Assembly: GCA_965225935.1 (NCBI GenBank)
Contig: CBDDCC010000013.1
Location: 186,001 to 250,000, forward strand
Direction: 5' to 3'
Origin: CALJXB01 sp965225935
GTDB taxonomy: Bacteria; Pseudomonadota; Alphaproteobacteria; Kiloniellales; JAKSDN01
Length of the DNA stretch: 64,000 nucleotides
Part shown: piece by piece, positions 55,146-64,000 of the stretch
How the letters are laid out: each line of letters starts with the position of its first letter
How positions within the stretch are numbered: the stretch's first letter is position 1
The notes under the pieces: model-generated
What the model saw: the letters and a program-made list of their open reading frames with translations, nothing else
Told to the model about the DNA's origin: nothing
Databases searched by the model: none
Position numbers and translations under genes: made by a program

Positions 55146-55173
55146 AGTATATACATTTACAAACAAAAGACAA
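55146..55173 (-). promoter_or_regulatory. Predicted promoter overlapped by GTATATAC operator
   Basis: On the minus strand TTGTCT (55173-55168), a 16-bp spacer and TATACT (55151-55146) form a good sigma70-like promoter for the importer operon. The GTATATAC dyad (55147-55154) covers the -10 box, as expected for repression by the GntR/UTRA protein. The rest of 55043-55396 is AT-rich and gene-free. Confidence 0.6.
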
Positions 55174-55757
55174 GCCTCGCATGCTCTTACCGAATCTGTT
55201 TGAAATTCTCTTAATATACTGTTATTAAACTATTATTTTCCTCACGCTCCCATCTCTCAGCAATTTCAGCGCATCTTCCAGGCTAACTTAATTGTACATA
55301 CTAATGAAAGTTTGATAATGTTGCCGATGCAGGGAAGAGAACAGCAAGCTGAAGCGCCCGTCCGCCGCCAGATAATCACTCTACATTCCAGGCGGCTGTG
55401 GTTCCTCAAAAGCTAGGTTCCCACGAAATTTCTGGCCGTCGGATCTTAGAACCCTAGCTCCGCATTCTTGCGCGCCAGCCGCGGCGCGATCAGTCAACGG
55501 ATCTCGGCTGAACTGTGCGTTTCGTGTGTGAACTATCACTGGGCCAGAAGATCGAGGGCAGCCGGTCTCAGAGCAGCGCCCACCCTCTCGGAGACTGGAG
55601 CGGCACCGTTCAAACCAGGAATGCGCCGGAGCGTCAGTCTCTACGCAGCGAGACGCTCATATCGGTGGTGCAAGCCGCCAACTTCAGGAATGGCCACAAC
55701 GTGGCCTCTAGATGTTAAAGCCGTCGGCCTTGGGATAGGGGCGTCCTTGTTCAAGGC

Positions 55758-56814
55758 TAGAGCGGTATGAGTTTGTATTGAGTCGCTATTAGGGGTTCTC
55801 GACTCGTTCGATATTTGATTCAACATGTTGGCTGGAGAAGGAGGCCAGCCTGTATGAGCAAGCCCTATTCGATGGACCTTCGTGAGCGTGTTGTAGGGGC
55901 TGTTGAGGAAGCTGGGCTTTCGCGTCGCCAGGCGGCGGCACGGTTTGGGGTGTCGGTCTCGACGGCGATCAATTGGCTTCAGCGTTACCGGGCGACGGGC
56001 AGCGTGGCCTCTGGTCAGATCGGCGGGCATCGCCCCAAGAAGATCGTCGGCGCCCATCGCGACTGGCTGATTGAGCGCTGCTCTGCGGGCGACTTCACCT
56101 TGCGCGGACTTCAGGGCGAGTTGGCGGCGCGCGGCCTTCGGGTGGACTACCGCACGGTCTGGAGCTTTGTGCACGGCGAGAAGCTGAGCTTCAAAAAAAA
56201 CCGCCGTCGCCAGTGAGCGCGAGCGCCCGGACGTGGCGCGCCGGCGCGCCCAGTGGAAGAAGTACCGTGGCCGTATCGCCCCGGAGCGTCTGATCTTCAT
56301 CGACGAGACCTGGGCGCGGACCAACATGGCGCCGCTGCGGGGCTGGGCGCCGCGCGGCCGGAGGCTGCCGGCCAAGCTGCCGCACGGCAAGTGGAAGACC
56401 CTGACCTTCCTGGCCGCCCTTCGCCAGGACCGCATCGAGGCCCCCTGGCTGCTCGACGGACCCATCAACGGCGAACGTTTCCGCCTCTATGTGGAAAAGC
56501 TCCTGCTGCCCACCCTCAGGCCCGGCGATATCGTCATCATGGACAACCTGGGAAGCCACAAGTCCAAGGCCGTCAGGCAGGCGATCCGTTCGGCCCAAGC
56601 CAGGCTCTTGTTCCTGCCCAAGTACTCGCCCGACTTGAACCCCATCGAGCAGGTCTTTTCCAAGCTCAAACACCGCCTCAGAACAGCCGCGGCCCGCACC
56701 CCGGACGACATCTGCGAGGCCATTGGCCAAATCCTCCCGACATTTGGCCCAGAGGAATGTGCCAACTACTTCAAAAACGCCGGATATGGCCTAACCTAGA
56801 GTCATCACGCTCTA
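55758..56814 (+). mobile_element. IS630-family element, copy 2 (complete)
   Basis: Flanked by the TA target duplication at 55758-55759 and 56813-56814. Inverted ends are TAGAGCGGTATGAG (left) and TAGAGCGTGATGACTC (right, inverted). The element is about 1053 bp and opposite in orientation to copy 1. It lies inside another transposase gene, whose frame is restored on removal, so insertion was clean and recent. Confidence 0.92.
55854..56799 (+). CDS. IS630 transposase, two frames joined by -1 frameshift
   Basis: Start ATG 55854 with GGAGGCCAGCCTGT upstream. Frame one ends at 56216; frame two is open to 56799. The eight-A run at 56193-56200 is the slippery site, preceded by AGCTTC. After slippage the frame reads KTAVASERERPDVARRR. 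Catalytic residues are in FIDETWARTNM, IVIMDNLGSHKS and NPIEQVF. Differences from copy 1 are single residues (for example AINW for VINW, GWAPRG for GWVPRG). Confidence 0.9.
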
Positions 56815-57797
56815 GGTGCGTTCGGGTCTCGTTGTAGTAAGCGATGTAAGATCTGAGAGTTCGCCGTAGGTGGCGTTCGTCCACGGAAATGATGTGGTCC
56901 AGGCACTCTCGTCGGATTGACCCAATCACCCGCTCGACATAGCCGTTCTGCCAGGGTGACCGCGGTGCCGTGGGGACTTCGTTTGTGCTCATCGCCCTCA
57001 TCCCATTGCGGAATGCATCGCCATAGGTGCGGTGGCGATCGCGAATGAGGAATCTCGGCGCCTCCTCCCAGGGGAAAGCTTCGGTGATCTGCTGAGCCGT
57101 CCACTCGGCCGTTGGGTTCGCTGTGACGCCGAAGTGAACTACCTTCCGTCGATCGTGGCTCAGGACGATGAGGACGAAGAAGATCTTGAAGGTCAATGTC
57201 GGGACAACAAGAAAATCGATCGATACCGTGCATTTGAGGTAGTTGTGGAGGAACGTCCTCCACCGGTGATCGGGATCTGGAGGGTGTCGGGGCATGTACC
57301 TGGAGACCGTGGCCTGGCTGACGTGGAAGCCGAGCTTCAGGAGCTCGCCATGAATCCTCGGCGCACCCCACAGCGGGTTCTGCGCCGCCATTCGTCGAAT
57401 AAGTACTCTTAACTCACCGGGTGCCTTAGGTCGGCCCCCATGACGCCGTCTTGACTTCCAGCGCCAATAGGTCCGAAAGCCTTCGCGATGCCACCGCACC
57501 AGGGTCTTCGGGTGGACGATGTATATTGACGATACAACTTTGGGCCACATTCGATAAAGCCACGAGAGGATGAGACGGTCCAACGTCTTGAGATGCGTGC
57601 GCCTAGGTGAGGACCGCTTCAGAACCTCAAGCTGATGACGGAGCACCAGATTTTCCACCTGAAGATCTGTCCGCGACCTCAGGCAGGCAACCGGCTGGGA
57701 TGCGATCAATCTGAGCATCTGGATCATACAGTCCAGATTATCAACCCCCAGTCCAAGCGCAGGAATTCTGCGAGAATCTAGGTTTTGAGGAATCACA

Positions 57798-57966
57798 GGT
57801 GGGGATCGTCATCGAGGGCCGGCTCGAAGTATGTGTGGGAGACCAGCGGGCAATCCTGACGCCTGGGGATTGCTACCGCTTCGATGGTAAAACACCGCAC
57901 CGGTTCCGGGTGTTGGGCGACACCCGTGTAGTTGCCATTTCCTGCACGGTCCCACCCTCGTTCTGA
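57798..57966 (+). pseudogene. C-terminal remnant of a cupin-domain protein
   Basis: Immediately beyond the IS end the frame reads VGIVIEGRLEVCVGDQRAI, LTPGDCYRFDGKTPHRF and DTRVVAISCTVPPSF before TGA at 57964. This is the end of a cupin barrel like that fused to helix-turn-helix regulators or in small cupins (EGRLEV...PGDCYRF...TPHRF). The 5' part has been lost to the IS. The 57967-58139 gap shows no gene apart from the next ribosome site. Confidence 0.75.
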
Positions 57967-58139
57967 CGCACTACTGACAGTCATTAAGTGGCGATGTCAA
58001 ACTGTTGAATATTCCTAACATCTAGAGCTTCTAACTTCACTTAAACAAAGGGCTGTCGTCCTCACTGTTAAATATTGTTGACCAGTGGATCTGCTCCTAA
58101 CCTCAGGAGGTCGGTATCTCCTTCGGAGGAATGGGAGCC

Positions 58140-60560
58140 ATGCGAAAGCACGCGCGGGTCGTGGTCGTGGGCGGCGGCATGATGGGCGTCGGGCTCGCCT
58201 ACCATCTGGCCGAAGAGAGCTGGTCAGATGTGCTGCTTGTTGAGAAGGGGGAGTTGACCTCTTGCTCCACCTGGCACGCTGCCGGACAATGCCCGAGCTT
58301 CATCGCCGACTTCAACATGGCGAAGGTGCATCACTACTCGAACACGCTCTATCCGAAGCTCGAAGCGATGACCGGCCAGTATACGGGTTGGCATGGCTGC
58401 GGCGGCATCCGTCTAGCGACCACCAGGGATGAAGTTGACTGGTTTCGATACGTTCAAGGATTTTCATACCTTATCGGTTTCCGCATGGAGGTGATCGGGC
58501 CGAATGAGATCAAGCGCTACAATCCCTTTCTAGATACGAATGGCGTGCTCGCGGGTGCTCTTACTCTCGACGACGGTCACGTCGATCCAGCGACCTGCTG
58601 TACTGCCTTGGCCGCGGCAGCCCGCCGGCTGGGCGCGGAGATCATGGTGCACAACCGTGTCATCGGGATTGAGCGAAGCCCCAGTGGCGAATGGCTCGTT
58701 AAGAGCGAACAGGGCGACGTCACTTGCGAACATCTGGTCAATGCTGCCGGCTGCTACGCAAATGAAGTGATGAAATGGGTCGGATCGTCCGCGCCCACTA
58801 TCAACATGGAGCACCAGTATCTGATCACCGACGCGATCCAGGAGTTCAAGGAATGGGACGGCGAGCTGCCCGTGATGCGCGATCCCTACACGGCTAGGTA
58901 TTATCGTCAGGAGCAGAAGTCCGGTCTAACCGGAATCTATGAGGATTGCGCAAAGGAAAGTTGGACCCACCAAGGCGGCATTCCCACGTGGGATAGCGAA
59001 AGCGAACTTTTTGAATAGGATATCGAGCGGATTGCACCATGGATCGAGCGCTGCTTCGACCGCATGCCGGTCTTCGCCAATGCTGGCATCAAGCGGGTCA
59101 TCAACGGCGCTATCCCCCATACGCCTGACGGAAATCCCTTGCTTGGGCCGACTGCCGCGTTGCCCAATTTCTGGATGTGCTGTGGATCCTCTATCGGCAT
59201 CGTTCAGGGCGCGGGATGCGGCAAGTATCTTGCTCAATGGATGGTCCATGGAGACTCCGAAATCAACATGAGCGCGCTCGATCCGCGCCGTTTCGGCGAC
59301 TACGCGAAGGAAGACTACACTCGCGCCAAGTCCTTCCAGGACTACGAGCACATGTTCGTCACCCACTTGCCAGGCGAGGAGTACCCTGCAGGCCACCCAG
59401 CCCGCATATCGAAGCTTTACGAGAAGCTCGGCGCCAAGGGAGCGGTGCACACCGAAGCCGTCGGGTGGGAGCGGCCGAAATGGATCTCGCTAGACGGCCG
59501 CGAAGAGCAGTGAGGCCTCCGCCGCAATAACTTGCATACTGTTATCGCCGAGGAATGCAGCGCCGTACGTGAACGGGTTGGCGTGCTCGATCTCTCCAGC
59601 TTCGCCAAGTTCGATGTTTCAGGACCAGACGCAGAAGCGACGCTGAATCGACTCTACGCGAATGCAATGCCGAGCAGGACGGGAGGGATCGTGCTGGCGC
59701 ATCGGCTCGGTCCGGAGGGCACGGTCCAGGGCGAATCCACCATAACCCGCTTGGGCGACGATCACTTCTATGTGCTGTCCGGCGCAGCGTGGGAGTTGCG
59801 GGATCTCGATGCTTTCGCAGGCGAGATCCGCGAAGGCGAGACCGTGGCAGTCGCCAATGTGACGGACGACTACGGGGTTTTGGTCGTGGCCGGCCCCTGC
59901 GCCCGCGACACACTTTGCAGCTTGACAGACGCCGACCTGACCACTGACGACTTCCGATGGCTGACCGGCAGGGAGGTTACCTTGGCGGGGATCAGGCTGC
60001 GAGCGTTAAGGGTGAACTATGTCGGCTCACTGGGCTGGGAGCTGCACGCCCCCATGGACCGCCTTCCCGAGCTTTATGATGCCATCTGGGCGGCAGGTGA
60101 GCCGCATGGAATCGCTGACTTCGGAACCTATGCTGTCAATTCACTGTGCCTCGAGAAAGCTTACAAAGCCATTGGCGCGGAACTGACCAACGAGGTCACG
60201 CCGGTCGAATCGGACATCATGCGCTTCGTCAGGATGGATAAGGATTTCGACGGCAAGGCGTCGGTTGAGGCTGCGGCCGAGAAAGGCCCCTGGACACGGC
60301 TGGTTTACGGAGCGCTCGTCGCATCTGGCTCGGATATCCGCGGCGGCGAACCTGTGCGTGCCGGCGATGAGATCGTTGGCGTGACCACTTCTGGCGGGTT
60401 CGGCCACTGGGTCGAGCAAAGCCTGTTTTTCGCCTATGTCGATCCGAAATTCGCGGAGGCGGGGGCGCAGCTTGAGGCCAAAGTGCTTGGGGAATGGCGA
60501 AGCATCACCATCCTGTCGGAACCGGCCTACGATCCACAGAATCACGTGCTGCGCTCATGA
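58140..60560 (+). pseudogene. Dimethylglycine/sarcosine dehydrogenase-like FAD-GcvT gene with two in-frame stops
   Basis: One continuous frame of about 806 codons. It encodes an FAD/DAO domain (VVVVGGGMMGVGLAYHLAEE, STWHAAGQCPSF) fused to a GcvT-like folate domain (RERVGVLDLSSFAKFDVSGP, DFGTYAVNSLCLEKAYKAIG, WELHAPMD). Two stops interrupt it without any frame change: TAG at 59016-59018 (ELFE-stop-DIERIAPW, where relatives usually have Glu) and TGA at 59511-59513 (REEQ-stop-GLRRNN). Translation starts at ATG 58140 after CGGAGGA. Relatives oxidise dimethylglycine or sarcosine and pass C1 units to tetrahydrofolate. It is probably a young pseudogene. Confidence 0.82.
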
Positions 60561-60794
60561 CAGTGTTGAGACGACATGCCCTGATAGTTCGATAACCGGA
60601 CCAAAGCAGCGTGTGGCGGAATGATTGCGACAGGCTTGTCGCCGACATGGAACGCGGGGGGTTCGCGGGACAATCGACCAAGGCTCCCTCCGGCAGACTA
60701 GAATCAATCGCTGATGCCCAAGCGAGGAATGCAGATATCCAGATCTTTCCCGAGGAGCGGGAGGAAAGTCCACAATTGGCAAGAGTTCAACTGC
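60561..60794. other. Convergent intergenic region
   Basis: No gene. GCGACA and TGTCGC (60627-60632 and 60637-60642) form a short stem with a 4-nt loop that could help termination from both sides, but without a U-tract. Confidence 0.35.
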
Positions 60795-62387
60795 TTAGGA
60801 TTCTTGCAACCAAGCGTCGTTTTCCGTGATCTCGATCACGGTCGGCCGATCTGTCTCAAATGCGTCTCCTACTGCCTGGGCAAGTTCGTCGCCGCTGCGA
60901 CACTGCATTCCGTGGCAGTGGCAGGCTTTTGCGAGCGCTACGAAGTCGGGGTTAATGCCTTCGACGCCAACCAGGGAAATGCTACGGCCGTTCATGCCGT
61001 CTTGGATCTCCTTGAACCCGCCATTGTTCCAGATCACGATCGGTATCCCCAGTTTCTGCTCGGCGCCGGTGACCAGTTCCTGAACGGAGAACATGAACCC
61101 GCCGTCTCCAGCAATTGCGGCGACGGGTCGTTCCGGCTGGGCTAGTTTGGCGCCTATGGCGTTGGGGAGCGCGGGCCCCAAGCTGCAGTAACCGGTCGGA
61201 TAGTGCCATTGACGTGGCCGGCTAACGGGGAAGCTGAAAGCGCCCGTATAGACTAGCTGACAGGCGTCACCCATGACGATGGTGTCTTTTGGCAGGACTC
61301 TGCGAAGGACGTCAAGCGCCTTGACGTGCTGGGTCTCACTGTCGGTAAGGGCACCGCCGATCTCCGCCCTGACCATTCTCACCTCATCTTCGGCCCTCGC
61401 TCGGGGCTGGTTCGCGCCGGCGGCAGCGAGGATTGCCTCGATCGCGCTCGTTGCGTCGGACATCAGGGCGACATCAGCCGGATAGAGACCGCTCATCATC
61501 CGCGGATCCAGGTCGATGCGGATCAGCTTTCCTGGCAGCTCCATTGTGTCAACGAAACTGTCGCTTTCCGACAGCTCGGTTCCGACCGCGAGAATGACAT
61601 CCGCCCGGCTCATACAGCTCCGGGCCTCGGGGCGGACCGTCGAGCCGCCCAGGTTGAGCGGGTGGCCGTCAGGCACGACGCCTTTCCCGGCATTGCTGGA
61701 GACCACTACTGCGCCGAGACGTTCGGCCAAGCGGGTTGGCGGATTAGCGGCTTCCGCTGCTCCGCCGCCGACACAAATCAAGGGCCGTTCGGCTCCCGTG
61801 AGCAGGCCAGCGGCAGCCCCAATCTGGTCAGGATGTGCTACCGGCCGTGCAGGCGCCGAGCGCGGTCGCCATTGCTCGTCCACAGGCAATTCGAGAATAT
61901 CTAAGGGAACGGAAATGTGAACTGGTCGCGGGCGTTCCGAGGCGAACAATGCGAACGCCCGTCCGAACAGCTCCGGTATGTCCTGTGGGCAACTTGATGA
62001 CGCGCTAAATCCGGTGAGATGCGAGGTCAACGCTGTCAGATCGTCGACCTCGTGAAGGCACCCCCACCCCTTCTTCAAGGAACTGCTTCTTGCATCACTC
62101 GAGAGCAGGAGCAGTGGCACGCTGTCGGCGTAGGCATGGCCGATCCCGGTGAGTGCATTGGTCACGCCGGGCCCGGATATCACCTGAACAACGCCGGGCC
62201 GGCCCGAGGCCCTGGCATAGCCATCCGCCATCAAGGCAGCACCAAACTCGTGACGCGCCAGGACATAACGGATACCGCTTCCGGCAAGACCCCGGCACAG
62301 CTCCAGAGTATGTGTGCCCGGAATACCGAAAATAGTGTCTACGCCGTAGGCTTTGAGGAGATTGTTGATCGCTTCACCACAGTTCAT
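60795..62387 (-). CDS. ThDP-dependent decarboxylase/acetolactate-synthase-family enzyme, AruI-like
   Basis: A 530-residue enzyme. The Pyr domain carries GIPGTHTLELCRGLAGSG and the ThDP-activating Glu47 in ARHEFGAALMADGYARASG. A Rossmann middle domain follows, then the PP domain with the metal motif (AIAGDGGFMFSVQELVTG, IVIWNNGGFKEI). FGIPGTHTLEL and SDARSSSLKKGWGCLHE resemble 5-guanidino-2-oxopentanoate decarboxylase more than acetolactate synthase. Its ATG overlaps the stop of the upstream flavoprotein gene, so the two are translationally coupled. A 2-oxo acid substrate is likely. Confidence 0.85.
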   Translation of the reverse strand: MNCGEAINNLLKAYGVDTIFGIPGTHTLELCRGLAGSGIRYVLARHEFGAALMADGYARASGRPGVVQVISGPGVTNALTGIGHAYADSVPLLLLSSDARSSSLKKGWGCLHEVDDLTALTSHLTGFSASSSCPQDIPELFGRAFALFASERPRPVHISVPLDILELPVDEQWRPRSAPARPVAHPDQIGAAAGLLTGAERPLICVGGGAAEAANPPTRLAERLGAVVVSSNAGKGVVPDGHPLNLGGSTVRPEARSCMSRADVILAVGTELSESDSFVDTMELPGKLIRIDLDPRMMSGLYPADVALMSDATSAIEAILAAAGANQPRARAEDEVRMVRAEIGGALTDSETQHVKALDVLRRVLPKDTIVMGDACQLVYTGAFSFPVSRPRQWHYPTGYCSLGPALPNAIGAKLAQPERPVAAIAGDGGFMFSVQELVTGAEQKLGIPIVIWNNGGFKEIQDGMNGRSISLVGVEGINPDFVALAKACHCHGMQCRSGDELAQAVGDAFETDRPTVIEITENDAWLQES

Positions 62388-64000
62388 GCCACAGATCCCA
62401 TTTGCTTGAGAAAAACATCGCGATCGACCTGGGCGCGCTCGCGAAGGAAACCCACGTCTTGCATCGCCGGGCTGTCGAGCTCCCGCGCAAAGCGGTGCCC
62501 GCTGTAGATGGCATGAACGATAGCGCCTGGAGCCAAGCAGTCGCCGATCCGAGAAATAGATTTGATGCCCCAGTTTTCGAGATTCGCGTTATCCGAGACG
62601 AGTTCACGATACAGACCGTCTTGGGGAGATCTCGCTCCGACTAGGACCAACGAGCAATACTCGAGCTTTTTGGTGCGCGCTGTGTAGATACAGCCAAGGA
62701 TCACTTCCTTTTCTGCGACCTTGACCAAACCATGTTCCGTAATGAGTTCCACGCCCAGGGACAGGAGATTGGCCTGAATTCGATCGTGTTCATTCGTGTT
62801 GTGCGTCCAGCTGCAGGCAACGCTGGCGGGTGTCGCCAGAGTGACGGAGTGGCCTTCTGCCGCTAGCTTTTCGGCTAGGCATCCCCCCATGTAGTAGTGG
62901 TCATCATCAACAATCACCACCGGGCTTTTCACTTCGGCGCCCGCCATGACCTCAGCTGGCGTTAGCAACGGAACCTCCCCTGCACCGGGAGCAGGTTGGT
63001 ACCTATGATGTCCAGCACCGTCACGGCGCCATTCAGCACCGGTTGCGACAACCACGTGATCGAAGTCTCCGTCTTGAAGCACCGAAGACGTCATCCGGCT
63101 ATCCAGGTAAACTTGAACATTCGGCATTTTGTTGAGGGCATTCACGCGGTAATCGATGACCCGCGCCCAGCTTGCCAAGCCGGGCAGCTTGGACTCCTGG
63201 ATCAGCCGTCCTCCCAACATTTTTCGGGCCTCGGCCAGAGTGGTCTCATAGCCGCGTTCACCAAGTGTACGAGCGCACTCGAGGCCGGCCGGTCCGCCAC
63301 CAATGACCAATACCTTGGCGCTCGATCCTTTAGGCGGCACCCGCTCCGGATGCCAGCCACGACGCCACTCTTCACCCATGGTTGGGTTCTGGGTACAGCG
63401 CAACGGTGCCCCCTGATTGTTCGAAGAGCGACAAATGTTGCAGCCAATACATTCGCGTATCTCATCTTCTCGCCCTTCTTTGATTTTGATTGGCAGGAAG
63501 GGATCGGCGATCGATGGTCGGGCGGCACCCACAAAGTCGAGTAAACCCCGCTTAACCTGGGAGGCCATCGTATCTGGCGATGTAAAACGGCCGACGCCGA
63601 CAACCGGCTTCGAAGTTACTCGTTTGACGAATGCGATGTAGGGTTCCTGCCAGCCTTCAGTCGCGAATCGCGCACTGGCGGAATCCTTGTCGCCTATATT
63701 GCCGACTTGAACATCCCAGAGGTCCGGGAGTTCCGCCAGCATCTCAACAACTGCCCGACCCTCCTCATCACTGGTGAGGCCGTTGTCACCGGATAAATCA
63801 TCCACAGTGAGACGAACCGCAACGGCCGCTCTGCCAGCAATCGTGTCTATCGTATCATCCAAGAGTTCGCGCAGGAGCCGCGCGCGATTCTCCAGCGGGC
63901 CGCCATATTGATCGCAACGTTGGTTGTATTCGCGGCTGAGAAACTGGGCCGGCAAATACCCATGCCCGGCATAGACATAGACAATGTCGAACTGGGCTTC
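62384..64000 (-). CDS. Trimethylamine/dimethylamine dehydrogenase-like flavoprotein (5' end outside window)
   Basis: The frame is open through the right window edge (538 residues seen of about 700). FMN barrel segments are FDIVYVYAGHGYLPAQFLSR and NQRCDQYGGPLENRARLL. The 4Fe-4S motif CIGCNICRSSNNQGAPLRC and the following GEEWRRGWHPE are characteristic of trimethylamine, dimethylamine and histamine dehydrogenases. The ADP-binding domain starts VLVIGGGPAGLECARTLGERG. Methylamine- or amine-type chemistry fits the neighbouring dimethylglycine-dehydrogenase-like gene, though the true substrate is unknown. It overlaps the ThDP enzyme gene by 4 bp. Confidence 0.88.
   Translation of the reverse strand, partial: EAQFDIVYVYAGHGYLPAQFLSREYNQRCDQYGGPLENRARLLRELLDDTIDTIAGRAAVAVRLTVDDLSGDNGLTSDEEGRAVVEMLAELPDLWDVQVGNIGDKDSASARFATEGWQEPYIAFVKRVTSKPVVGVGRFTSPDTMASQVKRGLLDFVGAARPSIADPFLPIKIKEGREDEIRECIGCNICRSSNNQGAPLRCTQNPTMGEEWRRGWHPERVPPKGSSAKVLVIGGGPAGLECARTLGERGYETTLAEARKMLGGRLIQESKLPGLASWARVIDYRVNALNKMPNVQVYLDSRMTSSVLQDGDFDHVVVATGAEWRRDGAGHHRYQPAPGAGEVPLLTPAEVMAGAEVKSPVVIVDDDHYYMGGCLAEKLAAEGHSVTLATPASVACSWTHNTNEHDRIQANLLSLGVELITEHGLVKVAEKEVILGCIYTARTKKLEYCSLVLVGARSPQDGLYRELVSDNANLENWGIKSISRIGDCLAPGAIVHAIYSGHRFARELDSPAMQDVGFLRERAQVDRDVFLKQMGSVA

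Larger units (their letters stand above)
55641..57727 (-). pseudogene. Integrase-core DDE transposase split by IS630
   Basis: The 5' part (57727-56815) carries VLRHQLEVLKRSS, PLWGAPRIHGELLKLGFHVS, SIDFLVVPT, FLIRDRHRTYG and the third catalytic residue in NGYVERVIGSIRRECLDH, up to YNETRTHL. The 3' part (55757-55641) continues ALNKDAPIPRPTALTSRG and ends GGLHHRYERLAA. The join is seamless at the duplicated TA, so the gene was intact until IS630 inserted. It is about 40-50 percent identical to the transposase at 15664-16680. Confidence 0.85.
55397..57797 (-). mobile_element. Insertion sequence interrupted by IS630 copy 2
   Basis: Ends are TGTGGTTCCTCAAAAGCTAG at 55397 and, inverted, TGTGATTCCTCAAAACCTAG running leftward from 57797. 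Subtracting the IS630 insert and one TA copy leaves 1346 bp, the expected size of a single-gene IS. The transposase reading frame is restored exactly when the insert is removed. It sits between the importer operon promoter and a cupin gene whose 5' part it has destroyed. Confidence 0.85.

Noticed and set aside
46315..56814. Composite transposon formed by the two inverted IS630 copies carrying the amidase/importer cassette
   Set aside because: The right copy has its own TA duplication on both sides inside a single transposase gene whose frame is restored on removal, so it inserted alone. The left copy lacks its inner end. Mobilisation from the two outer right ends remains possible but there is no evidence it happened.
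59016..59513. Pyrrolysine or selenocysteine recoding in the FAD-GcvT gene
   Set aside because: Two different stop codons are involved, relatives have ordinary residues at these places, no stem-loop typical of a SECIS element was noticed after the TGA, and pyrrolysine machinery is not expected in such bacteria.

Overview
This is a high-GC window from a free-living, metabolically versatile proteobacterium. It is most likely an alphaproteobacterium of Rhodospirillales or Rhizobiales type. That is inferred from the dense solute-binding-protein transporters, the tripartite tricarboxylate transporter, the GcvT-fused FAD dehydrogenases and the IS630 style. No rRNA, tRNA or CRISPR was seen. Almost every intact gene belongs to an uptake-plus-catabolism operon with its own regulator, and these operons are separated by insertion-sequence debris.

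Layout. (1) 1-6.4 kb: a LysR gene cut by the window edge faces an operon for an amino-acid-type ABC importer (binding protein, two permeases, no ATPase), a hydratase-like protein, a proline-racemase-family protein with serine at both catalytic cysteine positions, and an Asp/Glu-racemase-family protein. (2) 6.5-15.4 kb: a minus-strand operon (tctC-tctB-tctA, class III aminotransferase, tartrate/isopropylmalate-type dehydrogenase), a FadR-type GntR gene, and a plus-strand pair (crotonase, CaiB/BaiF CoA transferase). A 15-bp element repeated in inverted orientation marks both control regions. (3) 15.5-20.8 kb: an insertion sequence inserted beside another IS remnant, a 905-residue lipoprotein of unknown function, and a graveyard of gene fragments. 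(4) 20.9-44.8 kb: three operons. The first is a LysR-linked NikA/Dpp-type importer with a Cys/Met-type PLP enzyme and a nitrilase-family amidase. The second is an IclR-linked polyamine-type importer with a TIM-barrel isomerase, an aminotransferase and a Gfo/Idh/MocA dehydrogenase. The third is a sugar-acid set with L-fuconate dehydratase, an FAH-family enzyme, a DapA-family protein, an OYE-family enzyme and a PYROXD2-like enzyme. This block lies between two direct copies of an 80-bp repeat, at 20.24 and 45.56 kb. The second copy sits next to a truncated site-specific recombinase. (5) 46.3-57.8 kb: two near-identical IS630 copies in opposite orientation flank a lower-GC cassette (DUF6282-like hydrolase, GntR/UTRA regulator, amidase, Rbs-type importer). 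The right IS630 copy is nested inside a second IS. (6) 57.8-64 kb: a decapitated cupin gene, a dimethylglycine-dehydrogenase-like gene with two in-frame stops, an AruI-like ThDP enzyme, and a trimethylamine-dehydrogenase-like flavoprotein that runs off the edge.

The strongest new observations are the paired operator elements that tie each regulator to its operon, the exact reconstruction of the nested IS, and the direct repeats that may bound a 25-kb catabolic island. Others are the Ser/Ser proline-racemase homologue, the stem-loops placed after two binding-protein genes, and the doubly interrupted FAD-GcvT gene.
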